64,000 bases of DNA, from NCBI RefSeq assembly GCF_009602465.1, contig NZ_WBKP01000014.1, positions 1 to 64,000 on the forward strand, given 5' to 3'. The notes beneath the pieces are model-generated. The model was not told where the DNA came from. It saw only the letters and a list, made by a program, of their open reading frames with translations, and ran no database searches. The stretch is from Cumulibacter manganitolerans (GTDB lineage: Bacteria; Actinomycetota; Actinomycetes; Mycobacteriales; Antricoccaceae). The position numbers and the translations under genes are program-made. Positions 49,761 to 57,821 of the stretch are shown piece by piece. Each line of letters opens with the position of its first letter. The stretch's first letter is position 1.

Positions 49761-51110
49761 TCAGGACAGCCGGGCCGCCACGTCCGGGAAATGGGTGAGC
49801 CATTCGTCGACGATGCGCACCGCCCGCGGGTAGGAGCCGTTCAGCGGGTGTGTCGCGATCGCGGCGTGCAGGGCGTCTCGTGAACCGTCCAGGGCTGCGG
49901 TGATCGTCCACCGCTCGACGGCCTTGACCTGCCTTATCAGCCCCGCCTCGTGGTCGGACAGCGGTGCGACGGTCGCCGGCGTCGCGCCGTCCTTGCCCAC
50001 CGTGCAGGGGATCTCGATCACGGCGTCGATGTCCAGCGCGTCGAGCACGGCCGCTCCCGACCGACGGTTGGGTACGTCGAGGATCAGCCGTTCGCCCGTG
50101 TCGTGGGCGATCGCCCGCATCACCGCCAGCGCGATCTGCTCGTAGCCGCCGCCCTCGACGTCCTCCTCGGCCCGCTCGGCGGCGCCGGCGGCCTCCCGAG
50201 CGACCGCCATGTAGGTGCGGTTGCGCTCGTCGACGACCCGCCGCCACGCTGCGTACGGCGCCCCCGCCGTCGCGGCCTCTGCGGCCTCGCGGTAGAACGC
50301 CGATTGCTGCTCGCGGAGGAAGGACGCGCGCGACGTCGTGGCGCGCAGGGACTCGACCACGTCGGCCGCGTAATAGAAGTAGTGCAGGTACTCGTTCGGG
50401 ATCGTGCCGAGGGCCCGGATGAGGGACGCGCCGAACAGCTGGCCTTCCTCGAACCCGGTGATCGCGTCCCCGGCGATCAGCCCCGGCAGCAGGTCCGCGC
50501 CACCGACGCGGAGCGCGCGAAGCCAGCCGAGGTGGTTGAGCCCCACGTAGTCGATCTCGACGTCCGGCTCGGCCACTCGCAGCGCCCGGCACGCGCGGCG
50601 GACCAGCGCCGCGGGCGAGTCGCAGATGCCGATCACCCGGCCCGGCAGCACCTCCTGCAGCGACTCGGTGACCATGCCTGCGGGATTGGTGAAGTTGATC
50701 AGCCAGGCGGACGGCGCGACGTCGGCGACCGCCTCGCCGACCGCCCGCATGGCCGGGAGGGAGCGCAACGCGTACAGGATGCCACCCAGGCCGACGGTCT
50801 CCTGGCCGAGGACGTCGTGCCGCAGCGGGATGTTCTCGTCGTGCACCCGGCCGTCGAGCCCGCCCGGGCGGATCGCCGCGAATACGAAATCGGCGCCGCG
50901 CAGTCCGGCGTGCAGGTCGGTCGTGGTGCGGACCTCCGGCGCCCACCGGCCCTCGGCGACGCCGTCGAGGACCGCCGCGACGACCGCGAGCCGGTCGGGG
51001 CTGCTGTCGACGAGCACCACCCGATCGATGAGCCGACGGGCGTCGGCGACGAGCTGCTGGAACACCAGGGGGGTGCGGAACCCGCCGCCGCCGACGATGG
51101 TGAGCTGCAT
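49761..51110 (-). CDS. Glycoside hydrolase family 4 (6-phospho-beta-glucosidase-like)
   Basis: NAD+- and metal-dependent glycosidase of 449 residues. The dinucleotide site TIVGGGGFRTPLVFQ is at the N terminus; LINFTNPAGMVTESL (about 136-150), the metal-ligand Cys in GICDSPAALVRR (about 160-171) and His in DYVGLNHLGWLRAL are characteristic of GH4; a later FGASLIRALGTIPNEYLHYF supports the 6-phospho-glucosidase branch. GH4 enzymes work by oxidation-elimination at C3. No phosphotransferase transporter is nearby, so the natural substrate is open. ATG 51110 shares one base with the stop of the AI-2E-type gene upstream. Confidence 0.85.
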   Translation of the reverse strand: MQLTIVGGGGFRTPLVFQQLVADARRLIDRVVLVDSSPDRLAVVAAVLDGVAEGRWAPEVRTTTDLHAGLRGADFVFAAIRPGGLDGRVHDENIPLRHDVLGQETVGLGGILYALRSLPAMRAVGEAVADVAPSAWLINFTNPAGMVTESLQEVLPGRVIGICDSPAALVRRACRALRVAEPDVEIDYVGLNHLGWLRALRVGGADLLPGLIAGDAITGFEEGQLFGASLIRALGTIPNEYLHYFYYAADVVESLRATTSRASFLREQQSAFYREAAEAATAGAPYAAWRRVVDERNRTYMAVAREAAGAAERAEEDVEGGGYEQIALAVMRAIAHDTGERLILDVPNRRSGAAVLDALDIDAVIEIPCTVGKDGATPATVAPLSDHEAGLIRQVKAVERWTITAALDGSRDALHAAIATHPLNGSYPRAVRIVDEWLTHFPDVAARLS

Positions 51111-52471
51111 CAGCGCGCCCCGTCCTCCGTCGGCTCGTCGGCGTGGTCGTTCTTCGGGTCGGGCCCCCACGCCTCGAGGCGCGCCTCGGTGGGGTCGGCC
51201 TCGTCGTCGGTCGGGTCGTCGAGCCCCGCCTCCCTCTCGGAGGTGGGGTCGGTCAGGTCGTCGTCGAGGTCGGGGCCGATCTCGGACGCCTCCCGGCTCT
51301 CGGGCAACCCGCGGCTGGCCCGGAACAGGTCGATCACCGCCGTGTTGATGACGGCCGCGAGCGGGACCGCGATGAGCGCGCCGAAGATGCCGCCGACCAC
51401 CGCGCCCAGCACCACCAGCAGCAGGGAGGCGAGCGGGTGCACCTTCAGCTGCCGGTTCATCAGCAACGGATAGATGAAGTTGCCCTGCACGGTCTGGATC
51501 ACGATCATCACGATCGCCATGATGATGGCGGTGGTCAGGTTGGTCGAGATCAGCGCGAGCGCGATGACCACCAGCGACGAGATCAGGCCGCCGAGGGTCG
51601 GGATGAACGCGAACAGGAACGCGATCAGCCCGGCGGACAGGGCCAGCGGTACGCCGAGGATCAGGCAGGACATCCAGGTGAGGACGCCGACGATGAGCGC
51701 GACGACCAGCGTCACGTTCATGTAGGTGACCAGCACCTCCCAGGAGCGGCGACCCGCGCGGTTCACCTTCCAGCGAGCGCTGCGCGGGAACAGCTTGCAC
51801 AGCCAGGTCCAGATCGCCCCGCCGTCGCTCAAGAAGAAGAAGATGATGAACATCGACAGCAGGATCGCCGAGAGGATGCTGCCGGTCGTCGAGATGACGG
51901 TCAGCGAGGTGGTGAGGACGTCGGTCGGGTCCTTCTGCAGCTTGCTCAGCGCCTCGTCGACGCTCTGCTGCAGCTGCCCCTGGTCGATCTGCAGGGGACC
52001 CTTCGCGAGCCAGTTCGCCACCTCGTTCAGGCCGGTCCGCACGGTGGCGTAGATCGTCTCGTAGTTCACGACCAGCTCGCGGACGATCAGTGCCACCAGC
52101 CCGAAGGTGAAGACCAGCCCGGCGAGGAAGGTGATCACCGTCGCGAGGGTGTTCGGCAGGCCGCTGCGGCGCAGCAGGCGGGACAGCGGCGTCAGGAGCG
52201 CGGCCACGAGCAGCGACACGAAGATGGGCACGATGACGATGGCCAGGACGTCGAGCAGCCACAACAGCAGGTAGATGGCGAGGCCGATGGCGATCGCCCG
52301 TACCGCCCAGCCGGCGGCGAGCTTCACGGCGCGCGGGATGGGGTCGGCGGTGATGCGTTCGTCGAACTGCTCGTCCACCGAGGCGTGTGCCTGGGCGCGT
52401 AGGTCGATGATCCGCTGCCGCAGCTGGTTCGCGACGTCCAGCGGGCGGACGCGCGGCTGCTCACGGCTCAT
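51110..52471 (-). CDS. AI-2E family transporter
   Basis: Membrane protein of 453 residues with the UPF0118/AI-2E pattern: paired N-terminal segments GWAVRAIAIGLAIYLLLWLL and VIVPIFVSLLVAALLTPLSR, a central soluble helical stretch (about 130-190), then five or six segments including FAFIPTLGGLISSLVVIALA and LLLVVLGAVVGGIFGALIAV. The C-terminal 60 residues are rich in Asp/Glu and cytoplasmic. Members move small solutes or sodium/protons; autoinducer export is shown for only a few. Ribosome site AGGAGG lies before ATG 52471. Confidence 0.86.
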   Translation of the reverse strand: MSREQPRVRPLDVANQLRQRIIDLRAQAHASVDEQFDERITADPIPRAVKLAAGWAVRAIAIGLAIYLLLWLLDVLAIVIVPIFVSLLVAALLTPLSRLLRRSGLPNTLATVITFLAGLVFTFGLVALIVRELVVNYETIYATVRTGLNEVANWLAKGPLQIDQGQLQQSVDEALSKLQKDPTDVLTTSLTVISTTGSILSAILLSMFIIFFFLSDGGAIWTWLCKLFPRSARWKVNRAGRRSWEVLVTYMNVTLVVALIVGVLTWMSCLILGVPLALSAGLIAFLFAFIPTLGGLISSLVVIALALISTNLTTAIIMAIVMIVIQTVQGNFIYPLLMNRQLKVHPLASLLLVVLGAVVGGIFGALIAVPLAAVINTAVIDLFRASRGLPESREASEIGPDLDDDLTDPTSEREAGLDDPTDDEADPTEARLEAWGPDPKNDHADEPTEDGAR

Positions 52472-52625
52472 GGATCCTCCTCGTCGGCGCGGGCTGATCG
52501 CAGTCGCCCGGCGCCGACACTACCGCGACATCCGCCGCGTCGGCCGGTCAGTCACCGGCGGCTGCGGGTCTCGCGCCCGGTCACGATCGCAGGCCGGACA
52601 TGAGCCCCGTGCCACCTGGTTAACC

Positions 52626-52631
52626 TAGACT
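52626..52631 (+). promoter_or_regulatory. -10 box of leaderless small membrane protein gene
   Basis: TAGACT six bases before ATG 52638. Confidence 0.55.
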
Positions 52632-52637
52632 TCACGC

Positions 52638-53084
52638 ATGCCACAGAGCCAGAGCCCCCTCGTCGTCGTCCTCGGAGACCAGGTCGGGAGATCACTCCTG
52701 GTCATCGGGGCGCTCCTGATCCTGGGCGCGCTGTTCTACCTGGGATTCCGCCAAGGCGCTGCGAAGGCGACCAATGCGATCACCCAACGGCTGCAGCAGG
52801 AGCGGGCATCGCGCATCGAGCGCTGGACGCCGCACCCGGCGCGGTCGGGCGGCGAGCCGGGCTCGGCGATGCGCCTGCTGTCGGACTACGAGGACGCCAT
52901 CTATGCCGAGGCGCGACACGCCCTCGACGCGCAGCTCGGGAACGGTGACGAGCAGCAGCATGTGGCCTACGCGGCCCAGCTGCACGGCGACGTACGCCGG
53001 TTGCGCGGCCAGATCCTCCACCACCTGCACAACCCGCCGGCCCCGAGTGCGCCGCCTGCCGGCACTCCGGTCGACCGAGCGTGA
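52638..53084 (+). CDS. Single-pass membrane protein of unknown function
   Basis: Protein of 148 residues with one N-terminal membrane helix SLLVIGALLILGALFYLGF (about 19-37) and a cytoplasmic, charged, mainly helical tail; AMRLLSDYEDAIYAEARHAL (about 77-96) may form a coiled-coil. I do not recognise it. Leaderless start; its stop overlaps a possible upstream GTG (53081) of the CopC-like frame, but that longer start is not preferred. Confidence 0.68.
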   Translation: MPQSQSPLVVVLGDQVGRSLLVIGALLILGALFYLGFRQGAAKATNAITQRLQQERASRIERWTPHPARSGGEPGSAMRLLSDYEDAIYAEARHALDAQLGNGDEQQHVAYAAQLHGDVRRLRGQILHHLHNPPAPSAPPAGTPVDRA

Positions 53085-53164
53085 CGCCAGCCCTCGCCCG
53101 AGCCGGGAACTCCGGCACCGCCGCCGGCGACTACCGCAGTAGTTCCGCCGACCGAAGGACCCTC

Positions 53165-53857
53165 GTGAAGTCTCCCCGTACCGCCGTCACCCGGCCCGCC
53201 CCCGGACGGCGCGCCGCGCTCCGGCTCGTCACCGCGCTGCTGGCCACCGTGGCCGCCGTGCTGCTCGGAACGGGGACCGCGTTCGCGCACACCGAGCTGG
53301 CCTCGAGCGATCCGGCGGACGGCGCCACCCTCGACGTGCTCCCCGGCACGATCACCTTGACCTTCGGCGAGACCCTGCAGGGCCCGACCGCGAAGGTCGG
53401 CGTGCTGGTCGGCGACCGCGGGCCGGTGCAGGTCGACGCCACGGTGAGCGGCGCGACCGTCACGGTCGACACCGCCGCCGGACCCATCGCCGGCCTACTG
53501 AGCGACGGCGGGTCCGGCAAGTGGGCGATCAGCTACCAGGTCGTCTCCGAGGACGGTCACCGCGTCGACGGCACGCTCACGTTCACGGTCGCCGCTCCGG
53601 CGAGCCCGACCGGCACCGGTGCCGCCGCTACGTCGTCGGCGGAGGCCGCCACGGCTGCCGGCGCATCGGGCACGCACGCCGATCGGGGCGAGGCGGCCGG
53701 CGACCCCGCTGCGGCGGGGGACGACGAGCCGGAGCAGGTCGACCCGCTCACCTGGTTCCTGATCGTCGCGGGCGTCGCCGCCGGCGTGTTCGCGGTGGTG
53801 CGCATCGACCGCGCCGTCCGCAAGAAGAAGGCCGACGCGACGGAGAAGGACGCCTGA
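53165..53857 (+). CDS. CopC-domain copper-binding protein
   Basis: Secreted/anchored protein of 230 residues. Signal peptide with AALRLVTALLATVAAVLLGT ends at AFA|HTEL, so the mature protein starts with His, the first copper ligand of CopC proteins. The CopC beta-barrel (about 42-140) holds SSDPADGATLDVLPGTITLT and SEDGHRVDGTLTFTV, with the second conserved Asp/His pair. A Ala/Thr/Glu linker leads to a C-terminal membrane helix WFLIVAGVAAGVFAVVRI. GTG 53165 has GAAGGA at 53154-53159. CopD is not fused or adjacent, unlike many actinobacterial loci. Confidence 0.87.
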   Translation: MKSPRTAVTRPAPGRRAALRLVTALLATVAAVLLGTGTAFAHTELASSDPADGATLDVLPGTITLTFGETLQGPTAKVGVLVGDRGPVQVDATVSGATVTVDTAAGPIAGLLSDGGSGKWAISYQVVSEDGHRVDGTLTFTVAAPASPTGTGAAATSSAEAATAAGASGTHADRGEAAGDPAAAGDDEPEQVDPLTWFLIVAGVAAGVFAVVRIDRAVRKKKADATEKDA

Positions 53858-53867
53858 CGCGGCCGTC

Positions 53868-54320
53868 TCAGCGGCCGGCGCGCACCCGGCGCAGCGACTG
53901 CCCGTGCCCGATGGCCTCGCGGAACGCGACGGGCACCTCGACGCGCGAGAACTCCGTAGCGTCGACGGTGACGTAGACGTTGCGCGCGGAGCAGACCGCC
54001 TCGCCGTCGCGCAGCGCGGCGAAGTCGACGGTGATCGAGGAGTTCCCGACGTGCACGGCCGACACCGCGATCTCCGCGGAGTCCGGCCAGCGCAGCGAGC
54101 CGTGCCAGTCGATCTCGCTGTGCACGACCATCCAGTCCACGCCTTCGGCTTGCGCGCGCTGGTTGCTGTAGCCCAGGGCCGCGGTGTACGCCGTGAACGC
54201 CTCGTCGAAGTAGTTCAGGTACCAGCCGTGGAACACCACGTTCTGCTGGTCGGCCTCGTAGTAGCGGACGGCGAGCGGCATCCGCCAGGTGTCCTCGCCG
54301 ACGTGGACCTCAACGGCCAT
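53868..54320 (-). CDS. 4HBT-family acyl-CoA thioesterase
   Basis: Hotdog thioesterase of 150 residues of the YbgC/4HBT type: VRYYEADQQNVVFHGWYLNY (about 19-38) with the catalytic Asp in YEADQQNVV, then FDEAFTAYTAALGY. Hydrolyses short- or branched-chain acyl-CoA. Follows the mmsA gene on the same strand by 48 bases, so a role in the valine/propionate route (release of CoA from acyl-CoA products) is plausible. Confidence 0.82.
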   Translation of the reverse strand: MAVEVHVGEDTWRMPLAVRYYEADQQNVVFHGWYLNYFDEAFTAYTAALGYSNQRAQAEGVDWMVVHSEIDWHGSLRWPDSAEIAVSAVHVGNSSITVDFAALRDGEAVCSARNVYVTVDATEFSRVEVPVAFREAIGHGQSLRRVRAGR

Positions 54321-54368
54321 CGGGGTTCCTCATTCCTCCGTAGTGCGCGTCCCTCAGGAGCCCCGCTG

Positions 54369-55862
54369 TCAGGTCTGCGGGAACCCGAGGTTGATGCCGC
54401 CGTGGCTCGGGTCGAGCCACCGGCTGGTGACGACCTTGCCGCGGGTGAAGAAGTGCACGCCCTCGGTCCCGTGCGCGTGCGTGTCGCCGAACAGCGAATC
54501 CTTCCATCCGCCGAACGAGTAGTACGCGACGGGCACCGGGATCGGCACGTTGATACCGATCATGCCGACGGTCGCCTCGTTCTGGAAGCGGCGTGCCGCG
54601 CCACCGTCGTTGGTGAAGATCGCGGTGCCGTTGCCGTACGGGTTCGCGTTGATCAGGGCCACTCCCTCGTCGTACGACGCCACCCGCACCACCGAGAGCA
54701 CCGGGCCGAAGATCTCGTCGCGGTAGATCGACATCTCCGGCGTCACCCGGTCGAACAGCGTCGGGCCGAGCCAGAATCCAGTGTCCGACCCGTCGAACGT
54801 CCCGTCGCGGCCGTCGACCACCAGGTCGGCGCCGGCGTCGGAGCCGGCGGCGACGTACGCGGTGACCTTGTCGCGGTGCGCGCCGGTCACCAGCGGCCCC
54901 ATGTCGGTGCCGCGGGTGCCGTCCCCGGTGCGCAGGCCGGCCATCCGCTCGCGGATCTTCGCGATGAGCTCGTCGGCCACCGGCTCCACCGCGACCAGCG
55001 CCGAGATCGCCATGCACCGCTCGCCGGCGGACCCGAAGCCGGCGTTGACCGCCGCGTCCGCGGCCAGGTCGAGGTCGGCGTCCGGCAGCACCAGCATGTG
55101 GTTCTTCGCGCCGCCGAGGGCCTGCACGCGCTTGCCGTTGGCGGTCGCCGTCTCGTAGACGTACTTGGCGATCGGGGTCGACCCGACGAACGACACCGAT
55201 GCGACGTCCGGGTGGTTCAGCAGCGCGTCGACGGCCTCCTTGTCGCCGTGGACGACGTTGAGGACGCCGTCCGGCAGCCCAGCCTCCGTCCAGAGCTGCG
55301 CGATCAGGTTGGCGGCGGAGGGGTCCTTCTCCGAGGGCTTGAGCACGACGGCGTTGCCGCAGGCGATCGCGATCGGCACGAACCACAGCGGCACCATCGC
55401 CGGGAAGTTGAACGGCGAGATGACCGCGCAGACGCCGAGCGGCTGGCGCAGCGAGTAGACGTCCACGTCGGTCGATGCGTTGGCGGAGTACGAGCCCTTG
55501 AGCAGGTGCGGAATGCCGCAGGCGAACTCGGCGACCTCGAGCCCGCGGATCACCTCGCCGCGGGCGTCCGAGAGCACCTTGCCGTGCTCGCCGGTGATCA
55601 GCGCCGCGACTTCGTCGGCGCGCGCGGACAGCAGCTCGCGGAACTTGAACAGCACCTGGGTCCGCTTGGCGAGCGAGGTGGCCGCCCACGCCGGCGCCGC
55701 ATTCGCGGCGCTCGCGACGACCCGCTCGACGTCGCCGGTGGCCGCGAGCGCGACCTGCCGCGCCACCTCACCGGTGGCCGGGTTGTAGACGTCGCCGACC
55801 CGCGGCTCCGCGGGCGCCCAGGCCCGACCGTCGATGTAGTGGGCGAGCATCGGCTGGTCCAT
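54369..55862 (-). CDS. mmsA: CoA-acylating methylmalonate-semialdehyde dehydrogenase
   Basis: Aldehyde dehydrogenase of 497 residues converting methylmalonate semialdehyde to propionyl-CoA (valine and pyrimidine breakdown). FNFPAMVPLWFVPIAIACGN (about 151-170) is the diagnostic block of MmsA-type enzymes; NAD fold SFVGSTPIAKYVYETA; the nucleophile Cys in GSAGERCMAISA (about 279-290). It lacks the general-base Glu typical of hydrolytic ALDHs, as expected for a CoA-acylating member. GGAGATCC precedes ATG 55862. Enoyl-CoA hydratase and thioesterase genes nearby suit the pathway. Confidence 0.9.
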   Translation of the reverse strand: MDQPMLAHYIDGRAWAPAEPRVGDVYNPATGEVARQVALAATGDVERVVASAANAAPAWAATSLAKRTQVLFKFRELLSARADEVAALITGEHGKVLSDARGEVIRGLEVAEFACGIPHLLKGSYSANASTDVDVYSLRQPLGVCAVISPFNFPAMVPLWFVPIAIACGNAVVLKPSEKDPSAANLIAQLWTEAGLPDGVLNVVHGDKEAVDALLNHPDVASVSFVGSTPIAKYVYETATANGKRVQALGGAKNHMLVLPDADLDLAADAAVNAGFGSAGERCMAISALVAVEPVADELIAKIRERMAGLRTGDGTRGTDMGPLVTGAHRDKVTAYVAAGSDAGADLVVDGRDGTFDGSDTGFWLGPTLFDRVTPEMSIYRDEIFGPVLSVVRVASYDEGVALINANPYGNGTAIFTNDGGAARRFQNEATVGMIGINVPIPVPVAYYSFGGWKDSLFGDTHAHGTEGVHFFTRGKVVTSRWLDPSHGGINLGFPQT

Positions 55863-56086
55863 CGGATCTCCTTTGCAGGTCGCGAACTGCGGCGCCGGAC
55901 GTCGTCATCCGGCGCGGCCTCCTACACGCTAGCGGCTCGTGGCCGCGGGCGAGTATCGCGCAGCCGGGCGATCGAATCCGCTGGTGACCAAAGGGACTGG
56001 TGGGACGCATGTCGTGGTCTCGGCGACCCCGTCGGCTACCGTGGACGGTGCGCACCACGAATCTTCCCCCCACCCCAGGAGTCCTC

Positions 56087-56707
56087 GTGACCGACTCGCC
56101 GGACGCTCCGCACCCCGACACCACCGCCCGAAAGCGCCCGCACACCGTCCGCGCGGCCGCCCTCGGCCTGCTCGCGCTCGCGGCCCTGATCGCCGCGGTG
56201 GCGCTGTTCGGCAAGGACGACGATCGCGGCTCCGCGGCCGGGGAGCAGTCGTCGGCGAGCGCCACCAGCGCGTCGTCCGCGCCGACCACGTCGTCCGCGG
56301 CCAGCTCCTCGGCGCCGACGACGACGTCCGCACCGCCGGTGCAGACGACGCCGGCCCAGCCGACCCCCACCGACGCGACCTCCGGGCAGAGCGAGGCCCC
56401 GGCGCCTCCCGGGGTCACCGTGCTCATCACCAGCCAGACCTGGAACGCGGGCACGAAGTCGATCGAGGTCGTCGGGTCCGTGCAGGGCATCGCCACCGAG
56501 ACCTCGACCTGCACGGCGACCGCGACGATGGGCACCACCTCGGCGTCCGCGTCCGTACCCGGCACGTTCGACGGACAGGGCACCTCGTGCGGCCTGATCT
56601 CGATCTCGATGAGCGGGCGCCCCTCGGGCACCTACCAAGTCGTCATCGCCTTCGACGCCGGCAACGGCGTGGCGAAGTCCAAGCCGGTCAGCGTCGACGT
56701 CCCGTAG
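56087..56707 (+). CDS. Secreted Ser/Thr-rich membrane-anchored protein
   Basis: Protein of 206 residues: membrane helix RAAALGLLALAALIAAVALF (about 22-41), Ser/Thr/Ala/Pro linker to about residue 108, then a beta-rich domain with TVLITSQTWNAGTKSIEVVG, two Cys (STCTATA and GTSCGLI) likely in a disulfide, and a strand-rich end. Typical for actinobacterial exported proteins of unknown role. GTG 56087 is chosen because CAGGAG lies at 56077-56082. Confidence 0.75.
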   Translation: MTDSPDAPHPDTTARKRPHTVRAAALGLLALAALIAAVALFGKDDDRGSAAGEQSSASATSASSAPTTSSAASSSAPTTTSAPPVQTTPAQPTPTDATSGQSEAPAPPGVTVLITSQTWNAGTKSIEVVGSVQGIATETSTCTATATMGTTSASASVPGTFDGQGTSCGLISISMSGRPSGTYQVVIAFDAGNGVAKSKPVSVDVP

Positions 56708-56769
56708 CCGACCCGCTCCGGCTCGGCGGGCCGGATGTGCGACACCCGGGATCGCTCGCGGTGTCCTGG

Positions 56770-57522
56770 CTACTTCCGGGTGAACGCCGCGATGCGCTCC
56801 TGCGCGTCCGAGCCGCGGCCCCGGCCCTCGAGCACCTCGTACTGCAGCCCGGCATCGAGCGCCGCGCCGTCGGTGACGTCGAGGAGATGCTTGTTGGCCG
56901 CGTGCGAGAACACCGAGTTCGCCGCGATCCGGCCGGCGAGCTCCCCCAGGTGCTCCTCGAAACCGGCGGCGGGGACGGCGTACTCCGCCAGGCCGATTCG
57001 CACGGCCTCGTCGGCCGAGATCATCTCCGCGGTGAACATCAGCCGCTTGGCGGTGGCTACGCCGACGCGGCGCGGCAGCCGCTGGCTCATGCCCCACACC
57101 GGCGTCAGCGCCCACTTCGCGTGGGTGTCGCCGAAGCGCGCGTCGTCCGCAGCCACGATGAAGTCGGCCGCCAGGGCCACCTCGAGGGCGCCCGTGTAGC
57201 AGTGGCCGTGGACGGCCGCGACTACGGGCATCGGCAGCTTCTCGAGCATCCGCAGCGTCTCGCTGTGCCAGCCCCGTGACGGGACCGCCTCGCCGGTGGC
57301 GATGTCCGCGAGGTCGTGGCCGGCGGAGAAGCACTTCCCGGCTCCGCGCAGGATGACGCACGAGACGGTGTCGTCGTCGCGCAGTTGCTCGACGTGCCCG
57401 CGCAGCTCGCGGAACATCGCCACGGTCAGCGCATTGAGCTTCTCGGGGCGGTTCAGGGTCAGCATCACCCAGCCGTCGTGGTTCTCGCGCAGCACCAGGG
57501 CCGTCTCGTTCGCTGCCGTCAT
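56770..57522 (-). CDS. Enoyl-CoA hydratase/isomerase family protein
   Basis: Crotonase of 250 residues. LNRPEKLNALTVAMFRELR (about 23-41), oxyanion-hole ILRGAGKCFSAGHDLADIA (about 56-74) and VAAVHGHCYTGALEVALAAD (about 99-118) are intact. The Ala-Gly-His-Asp pattern resembles enoyl-CoA hydratases of aromatic and branched-chain pathways. GAGAGGA before ATG 57522. Convergent with the Ser/Thr-rich protein gene. Mechanistic type (hydratase, isomerase, hydrolase) is undetermined. Confidence 0.85.
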   Translation of the reverse strand: MTAANETALVLRENHDGWVMLTLNRPEKLNALTVAMFRELRGHVEQLRDDDTVSCVILRGAGKCFSAGHDLADIATGEAVPSRGWHSETLRMLEKLPMPVVAAVHGHCYTGALEVALAADFIVAADDARFGDTHAKWALTPVWGMSQRLPRRVGVATAKRLMFTAEMISADEAVRIGLAEYAVPAAGFEEHLGELAGRIAANSVFSHAANKHLLDVTDGAALDAGLQYEVLEGRGRGSDAQERIAAFTRK

Positions 57523-57674
57523 GGCGGTTTCCTCTCCTCGGGCGCACCGCGACACGGGGCCGGGTACGGCGGCGGTGCTTCGGGTAGCCTGCCGGGGGCG
57601 TCGCGCGCGGTCAACCCGTCCATACGCTGGGCATTTCCGACGGTCCCGCGAACTGCGACGCGTTCCACAAGTTC

Positions 57675-57772
57675 GATAACAATTCGGTAAACCCACGCGT
57701 GTTGCGGTGTTCAATTTGTGTAAAAAGTTGTTCCGCACGACCTCAGCAGTCACAGTGGTAACGGCCTTAACG
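57675..57772 (+). promoter_or_regulatory. Possible regulatory direct repeats before the wall-enzyme genes
   Basis: The 299-base region ahead of the amidase gene contains an AT-richer block with two TAAC-type direct repeats: GATAAC (57675-57680) with GTAAAC (57687-57692), and GTAACG (57758-57763) with TTAACG (57767-57772). Such repeats recall MtrA-type response-regulator sites that control wall hydrolases, but the match is loose. I saw no riboswitch core here. Confidence 0.3.
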
Positions 57773-57821
57773 CCGACTTTGACCACGTGAACGAACGCCA
57801 CCTGCCGAGGTTAAGCACCTG

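Noticed and set aside
53081-53164. Longer CopC start at GTG 53081 overlapping the previous stop
   Set aside because: It would put 28 polar residues before the signal peptide; GTG 53165 has GAAGGA at a proper distance.
57523-57821. Riboswitch (such as a c-di-AMP type) before the amidase gene
   Set aside because: I searched for a conserved aptamer core and found none; only loose TAAC-type direct repeats.
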